DNA of 11,067 bases from Erysipelotrichaceae bacterium (lineage in GTDB: Bacteria; Bacillota_I; Bacilli_A; Erysipelotrichales; Erysipelotrichaceae). Positions 1-8,385 of the stretch are shown here, piece after piece (positions within the stretch are counted from its first letter, which is position 1; every line of letters begins with the position of its first letter). The position numbers and the translations under genes were made by a program. Location: positions 1-11,067 of the forward strand of contig JAILBD010000188.1 in assembly GCA_024681275.1 (NCBI GenBank), read 5' to 3'. Under the pieces are notes generated by a model, which saw only the letters and a program-made list of their open reading frames with translations, had not been told where the DNA came from and ran no database searches.

Positions 1-116
1 TCTTCCAGCAGAGCATCGAGATTTGGAGTGATCGAAGCCTCATTGCCTAAATGATGCTGCGTATCACTGCGCATCTGATCGGCTACAAAATATAGAATAT
101 TTGGTCTATCAGACAT
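1..116 (-). CDS. Sulfatase, N-terminal fragment (runs off the left edge)
   Basis: Reading leftward from an ATG at 116, 38 codons are visible, beginning MSDRPNILYFVADQMRSDTQ and ending in NLDALLE. The pattern RPNIL-(hydrophobic)-x-DQ-R-D followed by TPNLDAL is the usual start of type I sulfatases of the alkaline-phosphatase superfamily. The first metal-binding Asp lies in the ADQMRSD stretch. A good ribosome site (AGGAG, about 6 bases upstream, near 122-126) supports this start. The protein begins directly with the catalytic domain and has no signal peptide, so it is probably cytoplasmic. It is the next gene after the EIIC permease ending at 182 and is probably co-transcribed, with a hairpin in between. 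The Cys/Ser signature that would show the maturation route lies outside the window. A related phosphonate or phosphodiester hydrolase of the same fold cannot be excluded. Confidence 0.82.
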   Translation of the reverse strand, partial: MSDRPNILYFVADQMRSDTQHHLGNEASITPNLDALLE

Positions 117-136
117 ATTGACTCTCCTTTTTTAAG

Positions 137-162
137 AAAGCGGAGCTGACAAGCCCCGCTTT
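137..162 (-). terminator. Hairpin between EIIC and sulfatase; weak terminator or attenuator
   Basis: Bases 139-146 and 153-160 form an 8-bp stem around a 6-base loop. Read as minus-strand RNA, every position pairs, with one G-U (AGCGGGGC with GCUCCGCU). The minus-strand 3' flank is UUUCUU followed by A-rich sequence, which is a poor U-tract, so read-through into the sulfatase is likely. In plus orientation the stem has one mismatch but is followed by TTTTATTTT. It could reduce sulfatase expression relative to the permease, or stabilise the permease mRNA end. Confidence 0.55.
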
Positions 163-181
163 TATTTTATCAGCTGTAGGA

Positions 182-1498
182 TTATTCCTTTTCTATCTTT
201 TCTTCTTCTTCGCAAGCCTGCTTGTCGAGGATCTTGAAGAACGGATAGTAGATCAGAGTTGATACAGCGATCAGAACGATGTGCATGATCGCGCCTTTGA
301 TACCGCCCCAAGCCAGGAAACCGCCGAGGACGACCGGAGTGCCGTTTGGCAGCTCAGCGCCGGTCATATAAGGCATGATGCCTGTAGCCATGGCCAGGTA
401 GCCAAGCAGGAATGTAGCAGTCGGAGCAAGAAGCATTGGGATCAGCATGACTGGATTGAGGACCATCGGAACACCGAAGACCATCGGCTCAGAGATGGAG
501 ACCAGACCGGCCGGTAAAGCGACCTTGCTGAGAGCTTTATATCTCTGGCTCTTTGCGAATAAGGCAAGGCACATGCACAGACCGATCGCACAGGCGGAAC
601 CACCGATGTTACCCATACCGAACCATGCAGTATTGACGACGATGTTAGGCAATGCCTGGCCGGCACCATATGCTTCAAGGTTAGCCAGTGTAGCCTGCGT
701 GTATAAAGCCATACGGATCGGGTTGGCGACCATACCGCCATGGATACCGAAGAACCACATGAGGTTGCAGATCGTCAGAAGCAGCAGGAACGTGAACGGA
801 TTTGAAGTGAGCGCTGCTAACGGAGCCTGTAAGATACCGTAGATCGCATTTGTAGCAGAACCGTAAGAAGTCAGACCGAACAGGAAACGAACGACAACAG
901 CCAGAGCACCGATGCAGAGTGCAGGGATCATAGCTGCGAATGACTTCGAGATCATCTCAGGAACGCCTTCAGGCATCTTGATCGTGATATTGTTCTTGAC
1001 GAACACGTTATGTAAACGAGGGATCAGGATACCCAGGATCATAGCTGTGAAGAGACCTCTGGAACCTAAATAAGCAGTCGGAACAGCACCTGCGACGTTG
1101 ACGACTTCACCTGATTCAGCTCCCTTGCCGGAAACGCCCAGCGGGATCAGGATCAGGAAGAACATCAGAGCGATCAGACCGGAAGCGAATGAATCGGAAT
1201 CATCCAGACCGAAGACCTTGGCTTCAGCTCTGGCGACACAGAAGACCGCGTAAAGCGAGATCATATCTGTCGTGTACTGAGACGGAATGGCCAGTAAAGG
1301 TTTCAGACCGATGCTGGAGATCAGGCTCTGATAAGGACCGATATTCAAAGAATTCAGTAAGGTAAAGATCGCACCGACCATGACGACCGGAAGCATTGCA
1401 GAGAAGCCGCCGCTGATACCTTTTAAAGCCTTGTTTTCAGAGACTTTCTGTGAGATAGGGATCAGGATGGACTGCAGTTTTTCAGTAAATTTATCCAT
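182..1498 (-). CDS. PTS EIIC permease, lactose/cellobiose family (copy 1)
   Basis: This 438-residue polytopic membrane protein has the length and pattern of CelB/ChbC-type EIIC subunits, the membrane channel that moves a beta-linked disaccharide inward while EIIB phosphorylates it. WFFGIHGG (residues 248-255, His253) and SEPMVFG (336-342, Glu337) match the conserved His and Glu of the family. From memory these correspond to His250 and Glu334 of the Bacillus cereus ChbC structure. The C-terminus is a charged cytoplasmic tail (EEEEKIEKE), with no fused EIIA or EIIB domain. The start is preceded by AAAGGGG about 11 bases upstream. A promoter (TTGAAA / TATGAT) lies at 1543-1570. The gene is divergent from an RpiR regulator, its probable controller, and is followed after 65 bases by a sulfatase. 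The transported sugar is not readable from sequence; the neighbour suggests a sulfated glycoside. Confidence 0.95.
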   Translation of the reverse strand: MDKFTEKLQSILIPISQKVSENKALKGISGGFSAMLPVVMVGAIFTLLNSLNIGPYQSLISSIGLKPLLAIPSQYTTDMISLYAVFCVARAEAKVFGLDDSDSFASGLIALMFFLILIPLGVSGKGAESGEVVNVAGAVPTAYLGSRGLFTAMILGILIPRLHNVFVKNNITIKMPEGVPEMISKSFAAMIPALCIGALAVVVRFLFGLTSYGSATNAIYGILQAPLAALTSNPFTFLLLLTICNLMWFFGIHGGMVANPIRMALYTQATLANLEAYGAGQALPNIVVNTAWFGMGNIGGSACAIGLCMCLALFAKSQRYKALSKVALPAGLVSISEPMVFGVPMVLNPVMLIPMLLAPTATFLLGYLAMATGIMPYMTGAELPNGTPVVLGGFLAWGGIKGAIMHIVLIAVSTLIYYPFFKILDKQACEEEEKIEKE

Positions 1499-1542
1499 TA
1501 CGGATTATTCCCCTTTCTGAGTTATTCACTCTTTCTGATTCC

Positions 1543-1570
1543 ATCATATCATTTTTAAAACAAATTTCAA
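1543..1570 (-). promoter_or_regulatory. SigA-type promoter for the EIIC-sulfatase operon
   Basis: On the minus strand TTGAAA (1565-1570) is followed, after a 16-base spacer, by TATGAT (1543-1548). These are five-of-six matches to the SigA -35 and -10 hexamers. The start point would fall near 1536, leaving a leader of about 38 bases that contains the ribosome site. The -35 overlaps one arm of the inverted repeat described next, so a regulator bound there could block polymerase. Confidence 0.6.
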
Positions 1571-1603
1571 TATCTTTTTAAAACATATTTTAAAATTTGT
1601 TTC
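1552..1603. promoter_or_regulatory. Inverted and direct repeats, candidate RpiR operator
   Basis: AAACAAATTT at 1558-1567 is repeated as its exact reverse complement AAATTTGTTT at 1593-1602, with centres 35 bases apart. An 11-base direct repeat TTTTTAAAACA occurs at 1552-1562 and 1575-1585. The region is almost pure A/T, so some of this symmetry is expected by chance. Its position between the divergent RpiR and EIIC genes, overlapping the EIIC -35, makes it the best candidate for the RpiR binding region. Confidence 0.42.
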
Positions 1604-1623
1604 ATTTTTCGAATAAAACAGGA

Positions 1624-1642
1624 TAAAATAAAGGTGAAGGAG
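1624..1642 (+). promoter_or_regulatory. Candidate -10 and ribosome site of the rpiR-family gene
   Basis: TAAAAT at 1624-1629 is a plausible -10 element, but no convincing -35 stands 16-18 bases upstream. GGTGAAGGAG at 1633-1642 is a strong ribosome site, 8 bases from the ATG at 1651. If the -10 is real, the leader is only about 15 bases long. Confidence 0.38.
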
Positions 1643-1650
1643 ATACATAT

Positions 1651-2430
1651 ATGAATAATCCGATCGATAAGATACAGTCTTATTATGACGATCTGACCAA
1701 GACCGACAAAGAGATCGCTCTATACATCATCAACAATCCCAGAGACGTCTTCACCCAGACACTGGACAGACTGGCAAGCAAGGCTGGCGCATCCAAATCT
1801 GCCATGAGCCGCTTCGCCCAAAGGATCGGCTATAACGGATTTACTGAATTCAAATACGAGATGGCCCGTTTCATGGTCAGCTCAAGCAGCGGAGATGAAT
1901 ATGAACATCTCGATCCTGTGGATACGATCACAAAGACCTATTCCGACTATATCCTGAAGCTCTCAGAGATCGTTGACAGAAAACAGATCGACAGGATAGC
2001 CGATCTGCTGGTAAATACCAACAGGATCAAGATCTTTGGCATCAACCGCTCAGGGAACTCTGCCAATCAGTTCAAACAGAGACTGGTCCGTATCGGTTTC
2101 AACAACATCCTTTCAGAAAACGACAGCTCCACCATTGGCGATCTGATAGCTTCTGCCGATGAAACGGATGTCATCGTCGTCTTCTCCACAACGGACAACA
2201 CCGGTTACTATTCTTCGAATCTTAAGGACACAAAAGCAAAAGTCATCTTCATCACCGCGAACCCCAATCTGCCGATCAAAAAAAGATGCAATGAGTATGT
2301 TGTTGTCCCCCGGATATCGAGAGACTCCTATGCATCCTTTCTGGATGATCAGGCCATCTTCATGGTGTTGATCGAGATCCTGATCGAAGCCATGGTCCGC
2401 AAAAGCAACGTCACCAACAGAAAAGGATAA
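1651..2430 (+). CDS. RpiR-family transcriptional regulator (HTH + SIS domains)
   Basis: The protein has 259 residues. An N-terminal RpiR helix-turn-helix domain covers about 1-77, with the recognition region TLDRLASKAGASKSAMSRFA near 37-56. A SIS sugar-phosphate-binding domain covers about 113-245, including KIFGINRSGNSANQFKQRL. RpiR proteins usually sense a phosphosugar made by the pathway they control, and act as repressors or activators. This gene is divergent from the EIIC-sulfatase operon at 1498-1 and shares a 152-base promoter region with it, which makes that operon the likely target. The ATG is supported by an excellent ribosome site and by the family-typical start. Length and domain order are complete. 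The ligand is unknown; by context it is the phosphorylated product of the adjacent PTS. Confidence 0.93.
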   Translation: MNNPIDKIQSYYDDLTKTDKEIALYIINNPRDVFTQTLDRLASKAGASKSAMSRFAQRIGYNGFTEFKYEMARFMVSSSSGDEYEHLDPVDTITKTYSDYILKLSEIVDRKQIDRIADLLVNTNRIKIFGINRSGNSANQFKQRLVRIGFNNILSENDSSTIGDLIASADETDVIVVFSTTDNTGYYSSNLKDTKAKVIFITANPNLPIKKRCNEYVVVPRISRDSYASFLDDQAIFMVLIEILIEAMVRKSNVTNRKG

Positions 2431-2450
2431 AAGCGATCATCCTGATAAAC

Positions 2451-2475
2451 AAAAAAAGAGTTTGCACTCTTTTTT

Positions 2476-2476
<1 letters not shown>
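2451..2476. terminator. Bidirectional terminator between convergent genes
   Basis: A perfect 11-bp inverted repeat, AAAAAAAGAGT (2451-2461) and ACTCTTTTTTT (2466-2476), encloses a TTGC loop. Each strand ends its stem in a run of seven T. It sits between the convergent RpiR-family and GH1 genes, and its last base is also the first base of the GH1 stop codon. Confidence 0.85.
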
Positions 2477-3960
<1,484 letters not shown>

Positions 3961-4003
3961 TCAAAAAGTCTTCTTGAATAAGCATCTATATCTGAACGAA
4001 ATA

Positions 4004-5035
4004 TTACAGAGTCAGATCCCTGACTGTTTCCCTTTCAACGATCCGGCTTTCAGAACGATATGATCTGAGTTTCTTTTCGATCTTCTTATCGGGCTTTCCA
4101 TTGATATAGGAATCCAGACAAATGACCAGATCTTTAAAGTAATCGCTGTATTCGGATTCCTGTGTCGAAGTCGTCAGAGGCGGGACAGTTGAAGAAGAAG
4201 CCGGGATATTGTGCTTGCCGATGACAGAAAGCTGACCAGGTATATCGATATGATGATCGTTGAAGCACTTCATCGCACCGACGGCGATATCATCATTGGA
4301 AAAGATGAGCGCATCCATATCATCGACCCTGTCCAGGATCTTTTCCTCCGTCACCCTGTAGCCATCTTCGCTTGCACTGCCTTCGGCATCGAAGATCAGT
4401 GACTCATCGACGTTCAAACCATGTTCTTTCATGGAAAGGCGATAACCGTTCATGGAACGGATCGTACCGTAAGACTGGGCAAAACCGGTCACGAAACCGA
4501 TGCGCTTGTGCCCCTTGCTGATCAGATACTCACAGGTATCAAGGGGCGCCAGTTCTTCCTGCATGACAAAGCTTCTGACAAAAGGATTGTCCGAATTGGC
4601 ATCATGTCCCAGCACAAAGATCGGGAAATGATCAGAAGCGCACTCTCCCAGCAATTCATCTTCGATCGTCTTGGTATAGACGATGACCGCATCCGACCTT
4701 CTCTCTTTGATATATCGTAAAGCCGTATCGCTGTGGCCTCCGTAAGTCGTCGAGATCAGGAAATCATATCCCATCTCAGCCGTGGCTTCCTGCAGCTTCT
4801 TGATCGTGTAGGAAAAGAAAGATCTGGACGCATCATAAACAACAAACAGGATCAGACCTGTCTTCTGTTTCTTCAGATCGACAGCAGCGCCATTGCGCAC
4901 ATATTTCATCTCTCTGGCCTTCTCATGGACCAGATCCCTCGTCTTCTTTGCGATACGCGGATCGTCATTGAGAGCCATCGAAACGGTCGATACAGCGATG
5001 CCTAATTCTTTTGCGATATCCTTGATCGACGCCAT
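4004..5035 (-). CDS. LacI-family transcriptional regulator
   Basis: The 343-residue protein starts with the textbook LacI headpiece: MASIKDIAKELGIAVSTVSM (HTH, residues 4-23). A hinge segment around AAVDL (50-54) follows, whose Leu54 is the likely minor-groove wedge at the centre of an operator. A periplasmic-binding-protein-like ligand domain runs from about 58 to 335. The start is fixed by the family N-terminus, but no Shine-Dalgarno sequence is visible before it. A hairpin lies just upstream at 5056-5075, and a TAAAAT element is placed so that initiation at or next to the ATG is possible. It lies inside the sulfatase-EIIC operon, before the GH1 gene. The two CpG-centred palindromes around the operon promoter are its probable sites, so it would repress its own operon until a sugar ligand arrives. 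The ligand is not predictable. Confidence 0.94.
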   Translation of the reverse strand: MASIKDIAKELGIAVSTVSMALNDDPRIAKKTRDLVHEKAREMKYVRNGAAVDLKKQKTGLILFVVYDASRSFFSYTIKKLQEATAEMGYDFLISTTYGGHSDTALRYIKERRSDAVIVYTKTIEDELLGECASDHFPIFVLGHDANSDNPFVRSFVMQEELAPLDTCEYLISKGHKRIGFVTGFAQSYGTIRSMNGYRLSMKEHGLNVDESLIFDAEGSASEDGYRVTEEKILDRVDDMDALIFSNDDIAVGAMKCFNDHHIDIPGQLSVIGKHNIPASSSTVPPLTTSTQESEYSDYFKDLVICLDSYINGKPDKKIEKKLRSYRSESRIVERETVRDLTL

Positions 5036-5055
5036 ACTTATATTTTACACAAGAA

Positions 5056-5075
5056 AGGGCGGACTGCTCCGCCCT
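5056..5075 (-). terminator. GC-rich hairpin before the LacI gene; internal terminator or processing site
   Basis: A perfect 8-bp stem (AGGGCGGA 5056-5063 with TCCGCCCT 5068-5075) encloses a 4-base loop in the 46-base gap between the membrane protein and LacI genes. On the minus strand the 3' flank is TTCTTGTGT, a modest U-tract, so termination is likely to be partial. It could keep LacI and GH1 levels below those of the sulfatase and permease. Confidence 0.55.
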
Positions 5076-5081
5076 AACGAT

Positions 5082-5522
5082 TTAATTCCGGATGTACTTC
5101 ATCTTTCTGATCGTCTCGTTGTTTGTCAGGGGGACGACAACATCGATCTTCCTGCCGCCTTTCACAAAGACGTGCAAGGTGATCCTGGAATTGTTCATTC
5201 CTTTGATATCCTTGAGATCAAAATCATACGGACCGATCAGGATCCTGCTGTCACCTGCCACGATGACCCTGAACAGATTGGAAATGTTCAGTACGATCGA
5301 AGCAAGAAGCAGGATGATCGTGAACGTATAGGACCTCTCATCGATCGCAGCCAGCAAACTGACGATGGTCATGCCGATGACCGCGTCCACTTCCAGCATC
5401 GACATCAGTTCGAATGAGAAACGCACATTCGTATCGCTTCTGCGAAAACGGAACATGATGAAGAGCCTGTAGAGGGCGACGATCGCAAGTATGACTTTCA
5501 GGACGATGATCAGAACAGACAT
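5082..5522 (-). CDS. Small membrane protein of unknown function
   Basis: I do not recognise this 146-residue protein. Three hydrophobic segments are visible (about 2-22, 44-60 and 67-85). A basic loop, RFRRSDTNVRF, follows the first, and a soluble, beta-rich C-terminal part covers about 88-146 (RILIGPYDFDLKDIKGMN, RITLHVFVKGGRKIDVVVPL). That tail resembles the small PH-like domains found on bacterial membrane proteins, but this is an impression only. A strong AAGGAGG stands before the ATG. The gene starts 16 bases after the EIIC stop codon, so it is clearly part of the operon and probably translated together with the permease. It could assist the permease or have an unrelated envelope role. 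It has no PTS phosphorylation motif and is not an EIIA or EIIB. Confidence 0.8.
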   Translation of the reverse strand: MSVLIIVLKVILAIVALYRLFIMFRFRRSDTNVRFSFELMSMLEVDAVIGMTIVSLLAAIDERSYTFTIILLLASIVLNISNLFRVIVAGDSRILIGPYDFDLKDIKGMNNSRITLHVFVKGGRKIDVVVPLTNNETIRKMKYIRN

Positions 5523-5538
5523 AAGTCCTCCTTAATGA

Positions 5539-6816
5539 TTAGTTGTTTTCTTCCCTGGAAGCTGCTTCCTGAGCGCAGAGCTTCGCATCATATTTCTTGA
5601 TGAACGGGATCATGATTAGGACACAGACGACAGCGTTGACCAGATAGACGACGACTGCTCTCCAGTCCATGGACATGAAGAAGACCTTGATGATAGCCGG
5701 AAGAGTGAATGGAACACCGACGTAAGGAATGTTCATCAGACCCAGCTTGCAAGCCATGTAAGGCGTGAAACCGCAGAGTGCGAAGACGATCAGGTAAGGC
5801 ACCAGGATATCAAAATTCAGAACCAGCGGAAGACCGAAAGTCAGAGGCTCGCCGATGTTGACAAGAGCCGGAACGATGGCGACTCTGGACAGAGCCTTGA
5901 GCTGATCGGATTTTGCGACCAGCAGGATAGCGATGACGATGAACAGGATGCCCTGTGTCGTCCACTGCTGGAAGTTGCCGTTGAAGATGATGCTAGGCTT
6001 GCCGCCGGCGACGACTGCTTCCGTGTTAGCAACAGAAGCCATGGTCAGGATCGGCATGACGACTGCGTTTGCGACAGCGTTGCCATGGATACCAAAGAAC
6101 CAGAGGACACGAACGACGATGCAGTAAACAAGTACAGCAAAGAGCGTATCAGCACCGGAGAAGATCGGACCGAAGAGCTTGTTGATGAAGCTTGCAAGAG
6201 TCATACCGAAAGCACCAAAGATCAGTTTGACGACGACGACGACTGCCATGACAGCAAAGCTTGAGATCATGTCTTCGAGCTGTTCAGAAACGAATGGCGG
6301 AACGGAATCCGGCATTTTGATCCTCAGACCGTGTTTCTTGAACCAGATGTTCAAAAGCGGAACGAAATAGCCGACGATGATGGCAGCCATCATACCCTGA
6401 GCGCCTAAGAGGCCGATCGTCAGGTTGCCGTCGACGATGTCGCAATGTAAGAAGAGGAACGCAAGAACAGCCATGACCATGTTGTTGACAGCCGGGACCT
6501 TTTCTTCTTTACATACAGCACTGACCATACCCAGAAGGATGTAGAATCCTGCGAAGTTGATACCTAATGTATAACCCAGATTGAGGATTCCGGCGTTGGC
6601 AGCGGAGAAGTTTCTCCACGCATCAACGATACCGCCAGACATCGTTGCAGGGAATGGTGGGATGAGCAGAAGCATGAAGATGGAACCGATCATCGTCGCA
6701 TTGGTACAAGCGACGATACCCTGCTGCATGCATCTGACAAAATGGAAGTTCGTGAATTTGGTCACTGCAGGCATGACTTTTTCCTGCATGAACGCGGTCA
6801 TAGATTCAGATTTCAT
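5539..6816 (-). CDS. PTS EIIC permease, lactose/cellobiose family (copy 2)
   Basis: This 425-residue polytopic membrane protein belongs to the same EIIC family as the one at 182-1498, but is clearly diverged. The family motifs are present: LWFFGIHGNAVAN with His244, and NIGEPLTFGLPLVLN with Glu323. Gly replaces the more usual Ser before the Glu. The loop KMPDSVPPFVSEQLEDMI (about 167-184) corresponds to KMPEGVPEMISKSF in copy 1. No EIIA or EIIB domain is fused. AAGGAGG lies 5 bases before the ATG and directly follows the sulfatase stop codon; the 10-base gap suggests translational coupling. By context it imports and helps phosphorylate the substrate handled by the upstream sulfatase and the GH1 enzyme. 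It needs EIIA and EIIB from outside the window. Confidence 0.95.
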   Translation of the reverse strand: MKSESMTAFMQEKVMPAVTKFTNFHFVRCMQQGIVACTNATMIGSIFMLLLIPPFPATMSGGIVDAWRNFSAANAGILNLGYTLGINFAGFYILLGMVSAVCKEEKVPAVNNMVMAVLAFLFLHCDIVDGNLTIGLLGAQGMMAAIIVGYFVPLLNIWFKKHGLRIKMPDSVPPFVSEQLEDMISSFAVMAVVVVVKLIFGAFGMTLASFINKLFGPIFSGADTLFAVLVYCIVVRVLWFFGIHGNAVANAVVMPILTMASVANTEAVVAGGKPSIIFNGNFQQWTTQGILFIVIAILLVAKSDQLKALSRVAIVPALVNIGEPLTFGLPLVLNFDILVPYLIVFALCGFTPYMACKLGLMNIPYVGVPFTLPAIIKVFFMSMDWRAVVVYLVNAVVCVLIMIPFIKKYDAKLCAQEAASREENN

Positions 6817-6826
6817 TGTTTCCTCC

Positions 6827-8305
6827 TTAAATAATTTCTTCTATGCCTAATCTGATAAACTGCCAGTCCGGTGCATCGGCTTCTTTCATCGCCTTGACCA
6901 GCTTTGCAGTCATATCCTTGATCAATTGCGGATCCTTGAGATCATTGATCTGATCAGGATCCTCTTTCTTATCGTACAAGGCATCCGGCCAGGCTACGAA
7001 GGAGCCCATCGAATGATATGCCGGTACCTTCAGAACAGGTGTGTCATTTGAATATCTGCCGCCGTCGATCAGTTCTGCTTTCTGAAGCTCTTCCCTGGAG
7101 AAGAAACCTCTCATGTTCGTCGGCATCAAGGTGTGATTGAATACAGCCTTGCTGGTGTCTGTGCTGCCCTTCATATAGACATAGCGGCCATCATAGACGT
7201 TGATCTGTCCGCCATGGACCCCATAGAGGATCTGATCATGGATCTTTTCATCCTTGTCGATGACAGGAGCCAGATCCCTGCCATCCATATCCTCAAATCC
7301 TTCCAATCCGAAGTAGCTGAGCAGCGTCGGAACCAGATCAGGCGTCTGCGCTACAGAACCCCTTCTCTCGCCATCGTGACCGAATCTTGGGTCATGGATG
7401 AAGAACGGCGTATGGATGACCTCGTCATACATCGGCGGGAAATTCTTGCCGATGTAGTCATGTTCACCGAGGAAGAAGCCGTGATCGGTGTTCACGATCA
7501 GCATCGTATCCTTCCACATGTCATACTTATCGAATATATCCAGCACTCTGCCAAGCTGTTCATCACACATGCTGAGCAGTGCGCAGTATTCCTTTCTCAG
7601 TTTTGCGATATCCTCTTGCGTGTATTTGCCAACGGTAGAAGTGTAAGGCGGGAAGTTGAAGGCCTGTCTGCTGTCTCCGCAGTCATAGAGCTCTCTGTAC
7701 CTGTCAGGCACATAGAACGGCTCATGCGGATCGAAGCACTCGATCTGCAGGAACCAGTTGTCTTTATCCTGATAATGATCGATGAAGTCTAGACCGGCAC
7801 TCACCGTCTGAACGGAAGGCATATCCTCTTCCCTGCAGATCCTGGACCTGTTGGCCAGATGCTGAACAGCGGAGATGTTCTTCTTGTTCAACGGACACTC
7901 ATTCAGACTCAGGTCCGCCTCACCCTGCGGTACCCAGCGGTCTCCTTCCTGTCCGCGGAAACCTTCCCACGATGAGTAACGTCCATGATAAGTCGCACCG
8001 CCATCCTCCCAGTAATGGGAATGATCCGTCACCAGATGGGTGTAGATGCCGTTCTTGCTCAAAGTCTCAGGCATGGAATCATCATACGGTTCCAGCGGAC
8101 CCCAGCCTCTGTGCAGGAAGTTGTACTTGCCGGTATGAAGTTCCCTTCTTGCCGGCATGCAAGGCATCGAACCGCCATAGAATTCATCGAATGTCACCGA
8201 CTTCTGAGCCAGTCTTTTGAAATTAGGCATGATCGAAAAATCACAGCCATAGTTCGGCAGATAATTCCTGGTCAGGGTATCATACATCAGCATTACGGCT
8301 CTCAT
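6827..8305 (-). CDS. Cys-type (formylglycine) sulfatase, probably cytoplasmic
   Basis: From the ATG at 8305 the protein has 492 residues. The signature CMPARRELHTG matches C-x-P-x-R-x4-T-G. Cys49 would be oxidised to formylglycine, and Arg53 and Lys60 complete the site. Other expected active-site residues are Asp9 (MYDTL), His194 (FDPHEPF), Asp274-His275 (NTDHGFF) and Lys287 (IGKN). The N-terminus MRAVMLMYDTLTRNYL enters the catalytic fold at once, with no signal peptide. A longer frame back to a TTG at 8317 exists, but GGAGG lies inside that extension, 6 bases before the ATG, so the ATG is the real start. It is the first gene of the LacI-controlled operon and lies 10 bases ahead of the EIIC gene. 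Its activating enzyme is encoded divergently. The substrate is unknown: sulfated sugar is likely, and a phosphonate or phosphodiester hydrolase of the same family is the main alternative. Confidence 0.93.
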   Translation of the reverse strand: MRAVMLMYDTLTRNYLPNYGCDFSIMPNFKRLAQKSVTFDEFYGGSMPCMPARRELHTGKYNFLHRGWGPLEPYDDSMPETLSKNGIYTHLVTDHSHYWEDGGATYHGRYSSWEGFRGQEGDRWVPQGEADLSLNECPLNKKNISAVQHLANRSRICREEDMPSVQTVSAGLDFIDHYQDKDNWFLQIECFDPHEPFYVPDRYRELYDCGDSRQAFNFPPYTSTVGKYTQEDIAKLRKEYCALLSMCDEQLGRVLDIFDKYDMWKDTMLIVNTDHGFFLGEHDYIGKNFPPMYDEVIHTPFFIHDPRFGHDGERRGSVAQTPDLVPTLLSYFGLEGFEDMDGRDLAPVIDKDEKIHDQILYGVHGGQINVYDGRYVYMKGSTDTSKAVFNHTLMPTNMRGFFSREELQKAELIDGGRYSNDTPVLKVPAYHSMGSFVAWPDALYDKKEDPDQINDLKDPQLIKDMTAKLVKAMKEADAPDWQFIRLGIEEII

Positions 8306-8315
8306 ATTCACCTCC

Positions 8316-8339
8316 AAGATTTGAAACGTTTCAAATCTT
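8316..8339. promoter_or_regulatory. LacI-type operator O1 (perfect 24-bp palindrome)
   Basis: AAGATTTGAAAC (8316-8327) is followed directly by its exact reverse complement (8328-8339), centred on CG. The core TTGAAACGTTTCAA is typical of LacI-family sites. It lies just downstream of the predicted start point of the sulfatase operon and touches the ribosome site (8311-8315), a classic repression position. In RNA the same bases can form a stem next to the ribosome site. Confidence 0.85.
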
Positions 8340-8349
8340 TTACGCTTTT

Positions 8350-8379
8350 ATTCTATATATGCACTGTCATCTCTGTCAA
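8350..8379 (-). promoter_or_regulatory. Promoter of the sulfatase-EIIC-LacI-GH1 operon
   Basis: On the minus strand a consensus TTGACA (8374-8379) is followed by TAGAAT (8350-8355) after 18 bases. An overlapping TATAGA gives a 16-base spacer. Transcription would start near 8343, a few bases before operator O1. Operator O2 abuts the upstream side of the -35, so the promoter is boxed in by the two sites. Confidence 0.78.
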
Positions 8380-8385
8380 TAGAAA

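Noticed and set aside
4893..5417. Open frame of 174 codons on the plus strand across the LacI start and the small membrane protein
   Set aside because: It spans two real minus-strand genes and a hairpin; the composition is like a reverse-strand translation.
7133..7792. Open frame of 219 codons on the plus strand opposite the sulfatase
   Set aside because: Antisense shadow; the sulfatase frame carries all active-site motifs, and this one shows none of any family.
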